Assembly (NCBI GenBank): GCA_902776835.1
Contig: CACYRK010000002.1
Location: 124,001-188,000, forward strand
From: an uncultured Bacteroidales bacterium
Lineage (GTDB): Bacteria; Bacteroidota; Bacteroidia; Bacteroidales; Muribaculaceae
DNA: 64,000 nt
Direction: 5' to 3'
Shown: positions 17,425 through 27,900 of the stretch, in pieces
Layout of the letters: each line of letters starts with the position of its first letter
How positions within the stretch are numbered: position 1 is the first letter of the stretch
Made by a program: the position numbers and the translations under genes
Notes under the pieces: generated by a model
Databases searched by the model: none
What the model saw: only the letters and a program-made list of their open reading frames with translations
What the model was told of the DNA's origin: nothing

Positions 17425-18312
17425 ATGACATCAATTATTCAACACATCGAATATCAGATGACCCTGCACGACTGTGTGGTTGTGCCAGGGTGGGGTGCGT
17501 TGGTGGCCCAGCATGCCCCCGCCAGTTATGATGCTGACGCACGCGTGTTTCGTTGTCCTCACCGCGCCATCGCCTTCAATGCGTCGGTCAATCACAACGA
17601 CGGCTTGCTGGTGAACTCCATCATGCGCCGCGACGGCCTCACCTACGACAATGCCATGCGCACTATCGACGATCAGGTTAGTACCTATCGCCGCCAGATT
17701 GCGCAAGGCCGCGAGGTGGCCTTTGGCCGCTTGGGCGTGTTCAAGGCTGCGAAGGGTGGGGCAATGGAGTTTGTGCCCTTCGGCGGTGCCGGCCGCGATG
17801 AATATTTCGGCCTCGCCGACCTGCACGTGGCCACGCTTGAGCAGAAGTCGCAACCGCTGCCCGCCGCATCGACACAAGAACGTGCCCGCGACGAATTTAT
17901 GCGCTATGTGAAACGCACTTGGCAGGTTGCTGCATCGGTGGTGGTGCTCGTGGCACTTACCATCATGCTCACAACGCCCCGTGTGGTCAATACCAACGAT
18001 ACTGTGCAGGCCTCGCTTAATGTGCCGGCCATCCATACTCCCGCTGCTCCTGCCGCTCCCGCAGCACAACCGGTGGCGCAACCCGCTGTGGAGCAAGGTC
18101 GCTACTATCTTGTGGTGTGCACAATGGGTAGCCAAAATCAAGCACAGAAGTTTATCAACCGTCATAATGCCGACTTCCAGGGCAACCTGCGTGTGTATCA
18201 CCGTGGCCGTCACTACTTTGTGTACGTTGCACGAGGCAATAACAAGGATGCGCTTCACGAGCAAATCCACAGTCTGCCCCCGAAGTACCACGACGCTTGG
18301 ATAGCAGAGTAA
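17425..18312 (+). CDS. HU-like (CCDC81-type) and SPOR domain protein
   Basis: A 295-residue inner-membrane protein. Residues 1-120 match the Bacteroidetes HU-CCDC81 type: a short helix, then VVVPGWGALVAQ and FNASVNHNDGLL, ending in a strand-rich part (EVAFGRLGVFKA). A hydrophobic segment near 165-185 is the single membrane helix. A linker rich in Pro and Ala leads to a C-terminal SPOR domain (about 222-295, starting RYYLVVCTMGSQNQA), which binds denuded peptidoglycan at division sites. The family is thought to link the cell interior to septal wall. The ATG at 17425 is needed for the first helix; it lies right after a -7 box. Confidence 0.85.
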   Translation: MTSIIQHIEYQMTLHDCVVVPGWGALVAQHAPASYDADARVFRCPHRAIAFNASVNHNDGLLVNSIMRRDGLTYDNAMRTIDDQVSTYRRQIAQGREVAFGRLGVFKAAKGGAMEFVPFGGAGRDEYFGLADLHVATLEQKSQPLPAASTQERARDEFMRYVKRTWQVAASVVVLVALTIMLTTPRVVNTNDTVQASLNVPAIHTPAAPAAPAAQPVAQPAVEQGRYYLVVCTMGSQNQAQKFINRHNADFQGNLRVYHRGRHYFVYVARGNNKDALHEQIHSLPPKYHDAWIAE

Positions 18313-18335
18313 TTAACTCATCATAGAAGTGTATT

Positions 18336-18378
18336 TCCTCACTGCTGCCGGACTGCCGGAAGTGGTGAGGTTTTTTAT
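18336..18378 (+). terminator. Terminator after HU/SPOR gene
   Basis: CCTCAC pairs with GTGAGG around an inner GCCGG/CCGG-rich loop, followed by six T. It lies between convergent genes, about 25 bases after the HU/SPOR stop. Confidence 0.7.
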
Positions 18379-18423
18379 TGTGTGATGGTGATTGAGGAAT
18401 CTAACACTCGAGTGGTGTTTGGG

Positions 18424-19320
18424 TTAGGTGTTGGTGGGCTTTATTGGCTCGACGTGCAGTGTGATGTGCGCGGCCTCGCCAAAGCGTTCTTTCAGTTTTT
18501 TCTCGATTTCTGTTGCGCGGTCGTGAGTGTGGCGCAGCGTCAGGTCGCCATCCATGCGGATGTGCACCTCGATGGCCACGTTGTTGCCGATGCGGCGCGT
18601 GCGCAGGTTGTGCGGCTCTACGACATCGGGAAATGCGCGGATAATGTCCTCGATCTCGCGCTCGGTGTCTTGCGGCAGCGAACTGTCGGTGAGTTCGCCT
18701 ATGCTGGTGCGCAGCAGCCCCACCGCCACCTTGACGAGCATTCCGCCCACCACCACCGAGGCCAGCGGGTCAAGCACAGTCCAGCGCTGTCCGAGCAAGA
18801 TGGCGCCCGCGATGCCGATAGTTGCGCCTATCGACGAGAGTGCGTCGCTGCGGTGATGCCAGGCATTGGCAATCAGTGCCTGCGACGACAGTGCCTTGCC
18901 GCGAATCACGGTGTAGCGGTAAAGCGCCTCCTTGCAGAGCACCGAGAGCAGCGCGGCCCACAGCGCGAGCATGCCTGGGGCCTCGAGTTGCTCGCCACGC
19001 AGCCAGTCGGCAATCTTCAGCACCCCTGACACGATGATGCCTGTGGCGGCGGCAATCAGCGCCAAACCTATGAAAAACGAGGCTAAGGTCTCGAATTTTC
19101 CGTGACCATAGTCATGCGATTCGTCCTGTGGCTTTGCGCTGATGCGCACAAATGCAATTACAATAATGTCGGTGATAAAGTCAGAGAGCGAGTGCACGGC
19201 ATCGGCAATCATAGCCGAACTATGTCCCACAATACCAGCAATAAACTTGAATGTGAGCAGTGCAATGTTGCCAGCACTACCCACAAGAGTCACTTTGTAT
19301 ATGTCGCGTTCTCTACTCAT
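18424..19320 (-). CDS. Cation diffusion facilitator (CDF) metal exporter
   Basis: A 298-residue inner-membrane transporter that moves divalent metals such as Zn, Fe, Co or Mn out of the cytoplasm by proton exchange. Metal-site motifs are DAVHSLSDFITD near residue 42 and the second HxxxD (HHRSDALSS) near 154; about six helices span residues 10-205, followed by the cytoplasmic ferredoxin-like domain (about 210-290, RTRRIGNNVAIEVHIRMD). The residues in the two sites do not fix the metal. It is monocistronic and divergent from the flavodiiron gene. Confidence 0.92.
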   Translation of the reverse strand: MSRERDIYKVTLVGSAGNIALLTFKFIAGIVGHSSAMIADAVHSLSDFITDIIVIAFVRISAKPQDESHDYGHGKFETLASFFIGLALIAAATGIIVSGVLKIADWLRGEQLEAPGMLALWAALLSVLCKEALYRYTVIRGKALSSQALIANAWHHRSDALSSIGATIGIAGAILLGQRWTVLDPLASVVVGGMLVKVAVGLLRTSIGELTDSSLPQDTEREIEDIIRAFPDVVEPHNLRTRRIGNNVAIEVHIRMDGDLTLRHTHDRATEIEKKLKERFGEAAHITLHVEPIKPTNT

Positions 19321-19442
19321 AAATCATATTGACTCGCAAAAATAAACTATTTTTTACTGATGTGCAAGAAACTCGATATAAAAAGAATACTCATGCTCAA
19401 CTTGCATTTATACGTGGGGTGGGAGTGTTTTTTGCGTGGTGG

Positions 19443-19474
19443 GTTGTGAGATTCGGCAGACTTTTGTAATTTTG
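19443..19474 (+). promoter_or_regulatory. Promoter of the flavodiiron gene
   Basis: GTTG at 19443-19446, 20 bases, then TAATTTTG at 19467-19474. It leaves a leader of about 60 bases before the ATG at 19537. Confidence 0.6.
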
Positions 19475-19536
19475 CGAGGTTTTAGCCTTATGGCTTAACC
19501 ATAACATGGATATTAACCTCAAAATAGAATAAAACT

Positions 19537-20730
19537 ATGGCAAAACGCATTACCGACCGCGTGACGTGGGTCGGCAAAATTGACTGGGAATTGAAGCATT
19601 TTCATGGCGAGGAACTGTCGACTCACCGTGGCTCGAGTTATAACGCCTATCTCGTTCGTGACGAGAAGGTTGCGCTCATCGACACTGTGTGGCGTCCTTA
19701 CGACCGCGAGTTTGTGTCGCGCCTTAAGGAGGAAATCGACCTTCACGCTATCGACTATGTGATTATGAACCATAACGAGGTGGATCACAGCGGCGCCTTA
19801 GTGGAACTGCTGCGCGAAATCCCCGACGTGCCCATCTACTGCACGGCAAAGGGCGAGGCAATACTGCGCGGACAGTATCACGCCGACTGGAACTTTGTGC
19901 GCGTCAGGACGGGCGACACCCTGTGCTTGGGCGCCACCACGCTCACATTTATTGAGGCACCGATGTTGCACTGGCCCGACACCATGTTCACCTACATGAG
20001 CGGCGACAACATCCTGTTCTCGAACGACGGTTTCGGCCAGCACTATGCCAGCGAAAGCCTCTACAACGACTGCGTGGACCACGAGGAGATGATGTATGAG
20101 GCGTTGAAATACTACGTCAACATCCTCAACCCGTTCAGCCCGATGGTGATGCGCAAAGTCAAGGAAATCTTAGGCATGGGCCTGAAAATCGACATGATTT
20201 GCCCCAGCCACGGCGTTGTGTGGAAAGAGCATCCCGAGCAGATTGTGGAGAAATATCTGCAGTGGGCCGATGCCTATCAAGAGAATCAGGTGACAATCGT
20301 CTACGACACCATGTGGCAATCGACCCGCCTTATGGGCGAGGCCATCGCCGAAGGAATACACGAAGTGAGCCCCACCACCACGGTGAAACTGATGAATGCC
20401 GGCAAGGAGGACAAGAACGACATCCTCACCGAGGTGTTCCGCTCGCGTGCTCTGTTGCTTGGCTCACCCACCATCAACAATGGCTATGGATATGGCGTGG
20501 CAGGCTTGCTCGAGATGATTCGTGGCCTCAAGTTCAAAAAGAAACACGCTGCGGCTTTCGGCTCTTACGGCTGGAGCGGCGAGGCCGTGAAGCAACTCAG
20601 CGAGCGCCTCGAGCAGGCAGGCTTTGCTATGCTCAACGAGGGCCTGCGCATGGCTTGGGTGCCCGACGATGCTTCGTTGCAGCAGTGCCGCGACTATGGC
20701 CGCAACATTGCACAAGCACTTAACGCATAA
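19537..20730 (+). CDS. Flavodiiron protein (FprA-type oxygen/NO reductase)
   Basis: A 397-residue cytoplasmic enzyme that reduces O2 to water or NO to N2O in anaerobes. The N-terminal metallo-beta-lactamase-like domain carries the diiron ligands His79, Glu81, Asp83 and His84 (HNEVDH), with further His and Asp near 145, 166 and 225 (LHWPDT, NDGFGQH, PSHGVVW). The C-terminal part from about residue 250 is a flavodoxin domain, with the FMN-binding loop TMWQSTR and a second loop SPTINNGYGYG. Length is normal. rlmD follows after 20 bases and may be cotranscribed. Protection against transient oxygen is the likely role; an electron donor is not encoded nearby. Confidence 0.94.
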   Translation: MAKRITDRVTWVGKIDWELKHFHGEELSTHRGSSYNAYLVRDEKVALIDTVWRPYDREFVSRLKEEIDLHAIDYVIMNHNEVDHSGALVELLREIPDVPIYCTAKGEAILRGQYHADWNFVRVRTGDTLCLGATTLTFIEAPMLHWPDTMFTYMSGDNILFSNDGFGQHYASESLYNDCVDHEEMMYEALKYYVNILNPFSPMVMRKVKEILGMGLKIDMICPSHGVVWKEHPEQIVEKYLQWADAYQENQVTIVYDTMWQSTRLMGEAIAEGIHEVSPTTTVKLMNAGKEDKNDILTEVFRSRALLLGSPTINNGYGYGVAGLLEMIRGLKFKKKHAAAFGSYGWSGEAVKQLSERLEQAGFAMLNEGLRMAWVPDDASLQQCRDYGRNIAQALNA

Positions 20731-20750
20731 TAAATTATCCAATTCAATAT

Positions 20751-22157
20751 ATGAGTAGGAAACGAAAAGAGTTACCGATTGTCGAGAATTTTGAGATTAC
20801 CGGTGTGGCTGCCGAGGGTAAGAGTTTGGGTCGCTGGAACGACCTGGTGACCTTTATCCCTTACGGCGCGCCTGGCGACATTGCCGATGTGAAAATCACT
20901 CGCAAGAAGCACAATTTTGCCGAGGGCACCATTGTCAAGATGGTTACTCCCAGCCCATTGCGCGTGGATCCGGTGTGCGAGCACTTCGGCCTGTGCGGCG
21001 GTTGCAAGTGGCAACATTTGCCTTACGACTACCAGCTGAAGTGCAAACAACAGCAGGTGGTCGACGCCTTGCAGCGCATCGGCAAAGTGGAGATGCCTCC
21101 CATCAACACCATCTTGGGGTCGGAACACACGCTGCATTACCGCAACAAACTTGAGTTCACCTGCTCAAACCGCTGCTGGCTCACCGCCGAGCAACTGGCC
21201 ACGGGCGAGCAGTTTGACCGCCACGCCGCCGGATTCCACATCCCTGGCGCTTTCGACAAGGTGCTCGACATAAAGCGCTGCTGGCTGCAGGATGACCTGT
21301 CGAACGAGATACGCCTGTTTGTGCGTCAGCATGCAATCGACATGGGCTATTCGTTCTACGACATCCGCAACAATGCCGGTTTCTTGCGCATGATGATGGT
21401 GCGCATTGCCAGCACTGGCGAGGTGATGCTTGTGGTTGTTTTTGGCGATGACAACAAAGTGGCCGTGAACGAGATGATGACAGCCATCAAAGAACGATTC
21501 CCGCAAATTACCAGCCTGATGTACGTCATCAATCTCAAGGTCAACGACTCACTTGCCGACCAGGACATCATCCTATTTGCCGGACGCGACTATATCGAGG
21601 AGGCGATGGAGGATCTGCGCTTCCGCGTTGGGCCAAAGTCGTTCTACCAGACCAATTCGCTCCAGGCTTACGAACTGTATAAGGTCGTGCGACGTATGGC
21701 GGCACTCACCGGCAATGAAATGGTCTACGACCTGTATACCGGCACCGGAACCATAGCCAATTTTGTGGCTCACCAGGCACGTCAAGTGGTTGGCATCGAA
21801 TATGTTCCCGAGGCTATTGAGGACGCAAAACTCAACTCACGCGTCAATGGCATTGAAAATACCGAATTCATCGCTGGCGACATGAAAGACGTGCTTACCG
21901 ACGACTTCGTGGCCCACCACGGCCGCCCGGAGGTGATGATTGTCGACCCGCCGCGCGCCGGAATGCACGAGGATGTGGTAAAAGTGATTCTCAATGCCGA
22001 ACCGCAGCGCATTGTGTATGTGAGTTGCAATCCTGCTACCCAGGCACGTGACCTCTCGATGCTCGACGCCAAATATCGCATAACCGAGATACAACCGGTG
22101 GATATGTTCCCACACACACATCACGTTGAAAACGTGGTGTCGCTGCAACTGCGTTGA
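20751..22157 (+). CDS. rlmD: 23S rRNA (uracil-C5)-methyltransferase, RlmD/RumA type
   Basis: A 468-residue S-adenosylmethionine-dependent RNA methyltransferase. Residues about 10-70 form a TRAM RNA-binding domain. The iron-sulfur cysteines are CEHFGLCGGC near 83-92 plus a Cys about 17 residues later (LKCKQ). The methyltransferase domain has FYQTNSLQA, the AdoMet loop DLYTGTGTIANF near 328, VDPPRAG near 400 and the catalytic Cys in VSCNPAT near 427. The exact uridine (U1939, U747 or both) cannot be told from sequence. The subtilase gene starts 2 bases after the stop, suggesting translational coupling. Confidence 0.92.
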   Translation: MSRKRKELPIVENFEITGVAAEGKSLGRWNDLVTFIPYGAPGDIADVKITRKKHNFAEGTIVKMVTPSPLRVDPVCEHFGLCGGCKWQHLPYDYQLKCKQQQVVDALQRIGKVEMPPINTILGSEHTLHYRNKLEFTCSNRCWLTAEQLATGEQFDRHAAGFHIPGAFDKVLDIKRCWLQDDLSNEIRLFVRQHAIDMGYSFYDIRNNAGFLRMMMVRIASTGEVMLVVVFGDDNKVAVNEMMTAIKERFPQITSLMYVINLKVNDSLADQDIILFAGRDYIEEAMEDLRFRVGPKSFYQTNSLQAYELYKVVRRMAALTGNEMVYDLYTGTGTIANFVAHQARQVVGIEYVPEAIEDAKLNSRVNGIENTEFIAGDMKDVLTDDFVAHHGRPEVMIVDPPRAGMHEDVVKVILNAEPQRIVYVSCNPATQARDLSMLDAKYRITEIQPVDMFPHTHHVENVVSLQLR

Positions 22158-22159
22158 TA

Positions 22160-24235
22160 ATGAGTTGTTTGCATCGACACATCGCCCTGCTTCTTGCGTT
22201 AGCACTGCCTCTTGCAATGCTGGCGCAAGTGCTTACGCCACGCACTCGCCTGGCGTTGCAGCAGCAGCCGTTGAAAAGAGTTGTGGCGAGCGCCAACACT
22301 CGTGTGCCGATGTTTATCACCGTTGACGACGATGATGCTTTGGCCCGCCTCGCCGAGCAAGGGGTGACGCTGAATGCGCGTTTTGGTCGACTCTGCACTG
22401 CCCAGGTGCCGCTGCGCAGCGTTGGGGCACTGCCGGGCATTGCCGGGCTGCGCTCGGCACAGATAGCCACCACCATGTCGCTGAGCAATGACAGCGCACG
22501 CTTCTACAGCAACGTCGATGCGGCGCATGTGGGTACCGCCTTCGAGTCGCCATATCTGGGCGAAGGCGTGCTTGTTGCAATTATCGACACCGGCATTGAT
22601 TTCAACCATGTGAATTTTCGTGACGAGGATGGCAACTCGCGCGTCGAGGCTGTCTATATGCCCGATGACAGCACGGGCGTTGCGCCAGTGGTCGAGGGAC
22701 TTACGTTGCCAGGCAGTTGCTACGAGAACCGTGAAGCAATAGCCGCCCTAACCACCGACACACCCAACGCCTCGCATGGCACCCACACAACCGGCACTGC
22801 AGCCGGCAGTTATCGTGGCAACGCTTACTACGGTGTGGCTCCAGAAGCACGTCTGCTGCTGTGTGGACTCACCGAACTTACTGACGTCAATATCGCCAAT
22901 TCGCTCAAGTATATCGCCGACTTCGCCGACCGCAAACAAATGCCGGTGGTGGTCAACATGAGTTTTGGCAGTCACGAGGGCGCTCACGACGGCACGTCGC
23001 CACTGTGCCAGGTGTTTGACCATGTGTCGGGTCCGGGGCGCATCTGCGTGATTTCGGCGGCAAACGATGGCCACCTGAAGATGCATCTGAGCCGCACATT
23101 CGGCACAGCCGACACGCTGCGCACAACCATTGCGTCAAACAGCAACCGCGGCGGTCGTCTGCCGGGTTATGTCTCGATTTGGTCCGATGACAATAGGGCT
23201 CACGACATGCGCTTGGCATTTGTCAACCGCAACACTGGCGAGGAGGTTTTTCACACGCCGTTTGTGTCGGAAATACCTACTGACTCGGTGCTGATTATTA
23301 CCAGCGACGAACATCCTGAGATGGCGCCATATTTTACCGGAAAACTCCTCCTTGCCGCTGGCCTGGAGGACAATGGGAAATATCATTCGGTAGCCGAATT
23401 TGAACTGCAAGAAACCAGCAACGTCTACCGCTTGAGTCTGCAACTCACCGGACCGCGCGGCAGCAGTGCCCAAGCCTGGGTTGCGACAGGCAACGTGTTT
23501 ACCCGCAGCAATATATCGGGTTATGAAACGGGTACTACCGTGGGCTCGATCAGCGACCTGTGTACTGGCGAGCAAGCCATCTCGGTGGGTGCTTATTGCT
23601 CCAAGCGCACTACACCGTTGGCCACAGGCGGCCTCTATTGGCACTCGCGCAGCACTCCGCCTGACATCGCTTATTTCTCGTCGTACGGACCAGATGCACG
23701 CGGCATCTCGCGCCCCGAAATTTGCGCTCCAGGCTTGAGTATGGTATCCTCGGGCAATCGTTACGACACCAATCCGTCATCTTCGATAACAGGCACCGGA
23801 GCATTGTCTGAAATGGTGAACGAGGGTGGGGTGGATTACCCTTACGGCCCGCAGGGTGGCACATCGATGTCGGCCCCCGTAGTTACCGGCACAATAGCAT
23901 TGTGGCTTCAGGCCAATCCGCAACTAAGTCCTGCCACAGTGCGCGAGGTGCTGAAAAACACTGCGTTGCGCGACAGTTACGTCATTATGGGCGACGAGCA
24001 ACGCTGGGGCTATGGCAAAATCGACGCCGAGGAGGGCCTGCGCTATCTCACTCAAACCGGAGTCGCCACAGTTGCCGCCAGCACAACACTGTTACCGCCA
24101 CTGCGCGTTTACGACATGATGGGGCGCCTGGTGAGCGTTCTCGACAGCGAATCGGCTACGTCGGCGCTCGCTCCGGGCATCTACATGCTGGTTTCATCGC
24201 AAGGTGGCGCCAAGCGCATATTAATCACTAATTAG
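22160..24235 (+). CDS. Secreted subtilisin-like (S8) protease with T9SS sorting tail
   Basis: A 691-residue serine protease exported to the cell surface. A signal peptide (about 1-22, ending LAQ) is followed by a propeptide-like region to about 120. Catalytic residues are Asp in IIDTGID near 141, His in ASHGTHTTG near 205 and Ser in GGTSMSAP near 567. A large beta-rich insert separates His from Ser. The last 45 residues (LRVYDMMGRLV, then LAPGIYML and KRILI) match the type A C-terminal domain that directs cargo through the type IX secretion system, whose SprA pore is encoded 700 bases downstream. The ATG at 22160 is used; a TTG at 22154 is in frame. Confidence 0.9.
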   Translation: MSCLHRHIALLLALALPLAMLAQVLTPRTRLALQQQPLKRVVASANTRVPMFITVDDDDALARLAEQGVTLNARFGRLCTAQVPLRSVGALPGIAGLRSAQIATTMSLSNDSARFYSNVDAAHVGTAFESPYLGEGVLVAIIDTGIDFNHVNFRDEDGNSRVEAVYMPDDSTGVAPVVEGLTLPGSCYENREAIAALTTDTPNASHGTHTTGTAAGSYRGNAYYGVAPEARLLLCGLTELTDVNIANSLKYIADFADRKQMPVVVNMSFGSHEGAHDGTSPLCQVFDHVSGPGRICVISAANDGHLKMHLSRTFGTADTLRTTIASNSNRGGRLPGYVSIWSDDNRAHDMRLAFVNRNTGEEVFHTPFVSEIPTDSVLIITSDEHPEMAPYFTGKLLLAAGLEDNGKYHSVAEFELQETSNVYRLSLQLTGPRGSSAQAWVATGNVFTRSNISGYETGTTVGSISDLCTGEQAISVGAYCSKRTTPLATGGLYWHSRSTPPDIAYFSSYGPDARGISRPEICAPGLSMVSSGNRYDTNPSSSITGTGALSEMVNEGGVDYPYGPQGGTSMSAPVVTGTIALWLQANPQLSPATVREVLKNTALRDSYVIMGDEQRWGYGKIDAEEGLRYLTQTGVATVAASTTLLPPLRVYDMMGRLVSVLDSESATSALAPGIYMLVSSQGGAKRILITN

Positions 24236-24253
24236 AACCATAATACTACACAA

Positions 24254-24847
24254 ATGTTTGACTATATCAAAGGCAGTATCGCCGAACTCAACCCCGCCTA
24301 TGTCGTAATCGACAATCATGGCTTGGGCTACATGATAAATATCTCGCTGTCGAGTTACGACCAACTGGTAAAACTCGGCAACGATGCCACAGCGCATGTC
24401 TATGTCTATGAGGCTATCCGCGAGGATGCTCATGTGCTTTACGGTTTTACTACCAAGCGCGAGCGCGAACTCTTTGAACTGCTTATCAGTGTGAGCGGAG
24501 TCGGCCCCAACACGGCGCGCATGATTCTCTCGGCAGCCCCTGCCGACCAACTCGAGCAGGCCATTGCGTCGGGCAATGTGGCACTACTCAAATCGGTCAA
24601 GGGCGTAGGTGGAAAGACGGCCCAACGAATCATTGTCGACCTGAAAGATAAAATAAATAGCACAGTAAATACGTTAATAGTTGGAACAAATGAACCGAAG
24701 AGCGAAATCTTCGACGAAGCATTGGCCGCCCTAACCATGCTGGGCTTCACCCAGCAGGCCTCGGTCAAGGCGTTGAAGAAACTCTTTGAGAAACAGCCTG
24801 ATATCACCATCGAGCAAGCCATCAAGCAGGCTCTGAAGATGATGTAA
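24254..24847 (+). CDS. ruvA: Holliday junction DNA helicase subunit RuvA
   Basis: A 197-residue protein that binds four-way junctions and recruits the RuvB motor during recombination repair. The N-terminal OB fold begins MFDYIKGSIAELNPAYVVID; the two helix-hairpin-helix motifs appear as LISVSGVGPNTARMIL (near 77) and SVKGVGGKTAQRIIVDLKDK (near 115). The C-terminal RuvB-contacting domain (about 150-197) is intact. No ruvB or ruvC is nearby. It follows the protease by 18 bases. Confidence 0.96.
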   Translation: MFDYIKGSIAELNPAYVVIDNHGLGYMINISLSSYDQLVKLGNDATAHVYVYEAIREDAHVLYGFTTKRERELFELLISVSGVGPNTARMILSAAPADQLEQAIASGNVALLKSVKGVGGKTAQRIIVDLKDKINSTVNTLIVGTNEPKSEIFDEALAALTMLGFTQQASVKALKKLFEKQPDITIEQAIKQALKMM

Positions 24848-24940
24848 CAGCGCTGGTCAACTACAGCGTGGACTCAAAATAGCGTCACGCAACAGATGGC
24901 ACATGGCATTGTGCCAAATGATGATTATTGTGTTAAAAAA

Positions 24941-27900
24941 ATGAAAAAACTCGGTATTTGGTTTTGGGTATTGGCCTGCTGCATAGCGGTGGCCGCATTA
25001 ACCAATCAGGAAGCACTGGCGCAGTACGTTAAGTCGCAACTGACGCCACCGCCCCCTGTACCCGACCGTACTGTGCCGACACAGCCGCAGCACTCGAAGC
25101 GCACGTCGCCCAACGACACGCTGCATACCGACTTTCGCGTTCACAACACAATTCCCATCGGATATGACGACGTGATGGGCCAGGACGAGTACTCTATCGA
25201 CCTGAAAACACCGTCGAACATCACCACTGAAGCTGAATATGACTACGAAACTGGCACCTACATTGTGCGCACCAAACTGGGCGAGAACGAAATAGTAACC
25301 CCATTTGTGCTCAGTCCTGCTGAGTACAACAATATTGCCATGCGGCAATCGATGATGGAGTATTATCGCCAAAAAAATGCCGAGAGTGCTGCCGAAAAAG
25401 AGAAAAATCCGTTCAACTTCTTGGATATGCAGTTCGGCCTTGGCCCGCTGGAAAGCATCTTTGGCCCTGGTGGTGTGCAACTTAAGACACAAGGCTCGGT
25501 CAACATTAGCATGGGTGTGAAGTCGAATAAGACCGATAACCCAGCCCTCTCAATGTCGGCACGCCGTAAGACCTACTTCGACTTCGACAACAAGATTCAG
25601 GCCAACATCAATGCGTCGGTCGGCGACAAGATGAAGTTCAACATGACTTACAACACCGACGCAACATTCGAATTCGACAACAAGAACCTCAAACTCGCAT
25701 ATGAGGGCAAGGAGGATGAAATTATCAAGAGCATCGAAGCCGGTAACGTGAGTATGACCACCGGCTCGTCGCTCATCCGAGGTAGCGCGGCGCTTTTTGG
25801 TATGAAGACCAAAATGCAGTTTGGCAAATTCACTGCCACCGCGTTGGTTTCGCAGCAAAACAGTGAAACACAGTCGGTGAGCACACGTGGTGGAGCCCAA
25901 ACCACCAACTTCTACATCACCGCCGACAAGTACGACCAGAACCGAAACTTCTTCCTGTCGCACTTCTTCCGCGATAACTACGACAACTGGTGCAGCCGCC
26001 TGCCTCTGGTGTCAAGCGGTGTCAATATCACCCGAATCGAGGTTTGGGTCACCAATAAGCGAGGCTCATTCAGCGAGTCGCGTAACATCATGGCATTTAT
26101 GGATGTTGGTGAAACTGACCACATCTACAACAGCCACTGGCAGCCCTCGGCTGATAAGGCTCCGAGCAACCAGTCGAACAACATGCTCGACGAAATCAAG
26201 GAGCAATATCCCGACGCGCGCTACATCAGCCAGGCATCCACAGCGTTGCAGCCATTGCAAGCCTATGAATTTGAGGGTGGCCGCGATTATGAGAAGATTG
26301 AGAGCGCCCGCATTCTCAACTCATCGGAATATACACTGCATCCGACGTTGGGTTACATCGAACTGAAAACGACGCTTAACCCCGACGATGTGCTCGCCGT
26401 GGCTTTCCAGTACACTTACCACGGACGCACTTACCAGGTGGGTGAGTTCTCGAGCGACGTTACCACCACCGACCAGTCGCTGTATGTGAAGATGCTTAAA
26501 GGCACCACTACGTCGCCCAACTTCCCCGTGTGGGACCTGATGATGAAAAACATCTACTCGCTTGGGGCAAACCAAATCTCGAAACAGAACTTCAAACTTA
26601 ACATTAAGTACCTGAGTGACACCACCGGTACTGAACTTACCTATATCCCTGCTGGAAACATCAGCGGCAAGCCGTTACTGCAAGTGATGAATCTTGACCG
26701 ACTCGATGCCAACAACGAGGCAAACATCGACGGACGCTTTGACTATGTTGAGGGTTACACCGTCAACAGTTCCACCGGTCGAATCATCTTCCCCGTTGTC
26801 GAGCCTTTCGGTACTCACCTGCGCAAGGCATTCAACGATAACACATTGGCCGACCGATACGTGTATCAAGAACTTTACGACTCAACGCTCACCGTGGCCC
26901 GTATGGCTCAGGATAAGAACAAGTTTGTGCTTGAGGGCGAATATCAGTCGTCGGCAGGCAATGTTATCAGGCTCAACGCCATGAATGTGCCGCGCGGATC
27001 GGTGGTCGTCACCGCCGGTGGTGTGACACTGACCGAAAACAGCGACTATACCGTCGACTACAACATGGGTACGGTAACCATCACCAACCAGAGCATCATT
27101 GACGCCGGAACAAACATCAACGTGTCGATGGAGAATCAGTCGATGTTCAGCACGCAACGCAAGACGCTGCTTGGCCTCGACCTTGATTATGCCTTCAACA
27201 AGAATTTCCACATCGGCGGTACCGTGATGCACTATGGTGAAAAGGCGCTTACCGAGAAAGTGTCGATTGGCGATGAGATTGTCAACAACACCATTTGGGG
27301 CGTTAACCTGAGTTACAACACCCGCTTCATGTGGCTCACCAACTTGCTCAATAAGATTCCTACAGTCAATGCCACGGCACCGTCGACGCTGACCTTTAAC
27401 GGCGAGTTTGCCCAACTCATCCCGCACCAGGCGCGCACCGGCTCTAACCGCGGTAGTTCATATATCGACGATTTTGAATCGACACAGAGCGGTATCGACT
27501 TGCGCTCGCCTTACTCGTGGTTCCTGGCCTCGACGCCCTACGATAATACGTCGAGTGCCCTCTTCCCTGAGGCTTCCCTGAGCAACAATGTGGATTATGG
27601 CAAGAACCGCTCGCTGTTAGCGTGGTACTACATCGACCGCATGTTCACGCAGCGCAACTCGTCGTATGTGCCGGGATACATCAAAAACGACTTGGAGCAA
27701 CTCTCCAACCCCTATGTGCGTGAGATTCCTTACAGCGAGGTGTTCCCCGGACGCGAACTCAACTATGGCGAGGCTTCGACCATTCAAACACTCAACCTCT
27801 CGTTCTATCCCCGCGAGCGCGGACCGTATAACCTCGATGCCGAGAATATCGACGATGAGGGCTATCTGCTTAACCCCGAGAAGCGTTGGGGCGGCATCAT

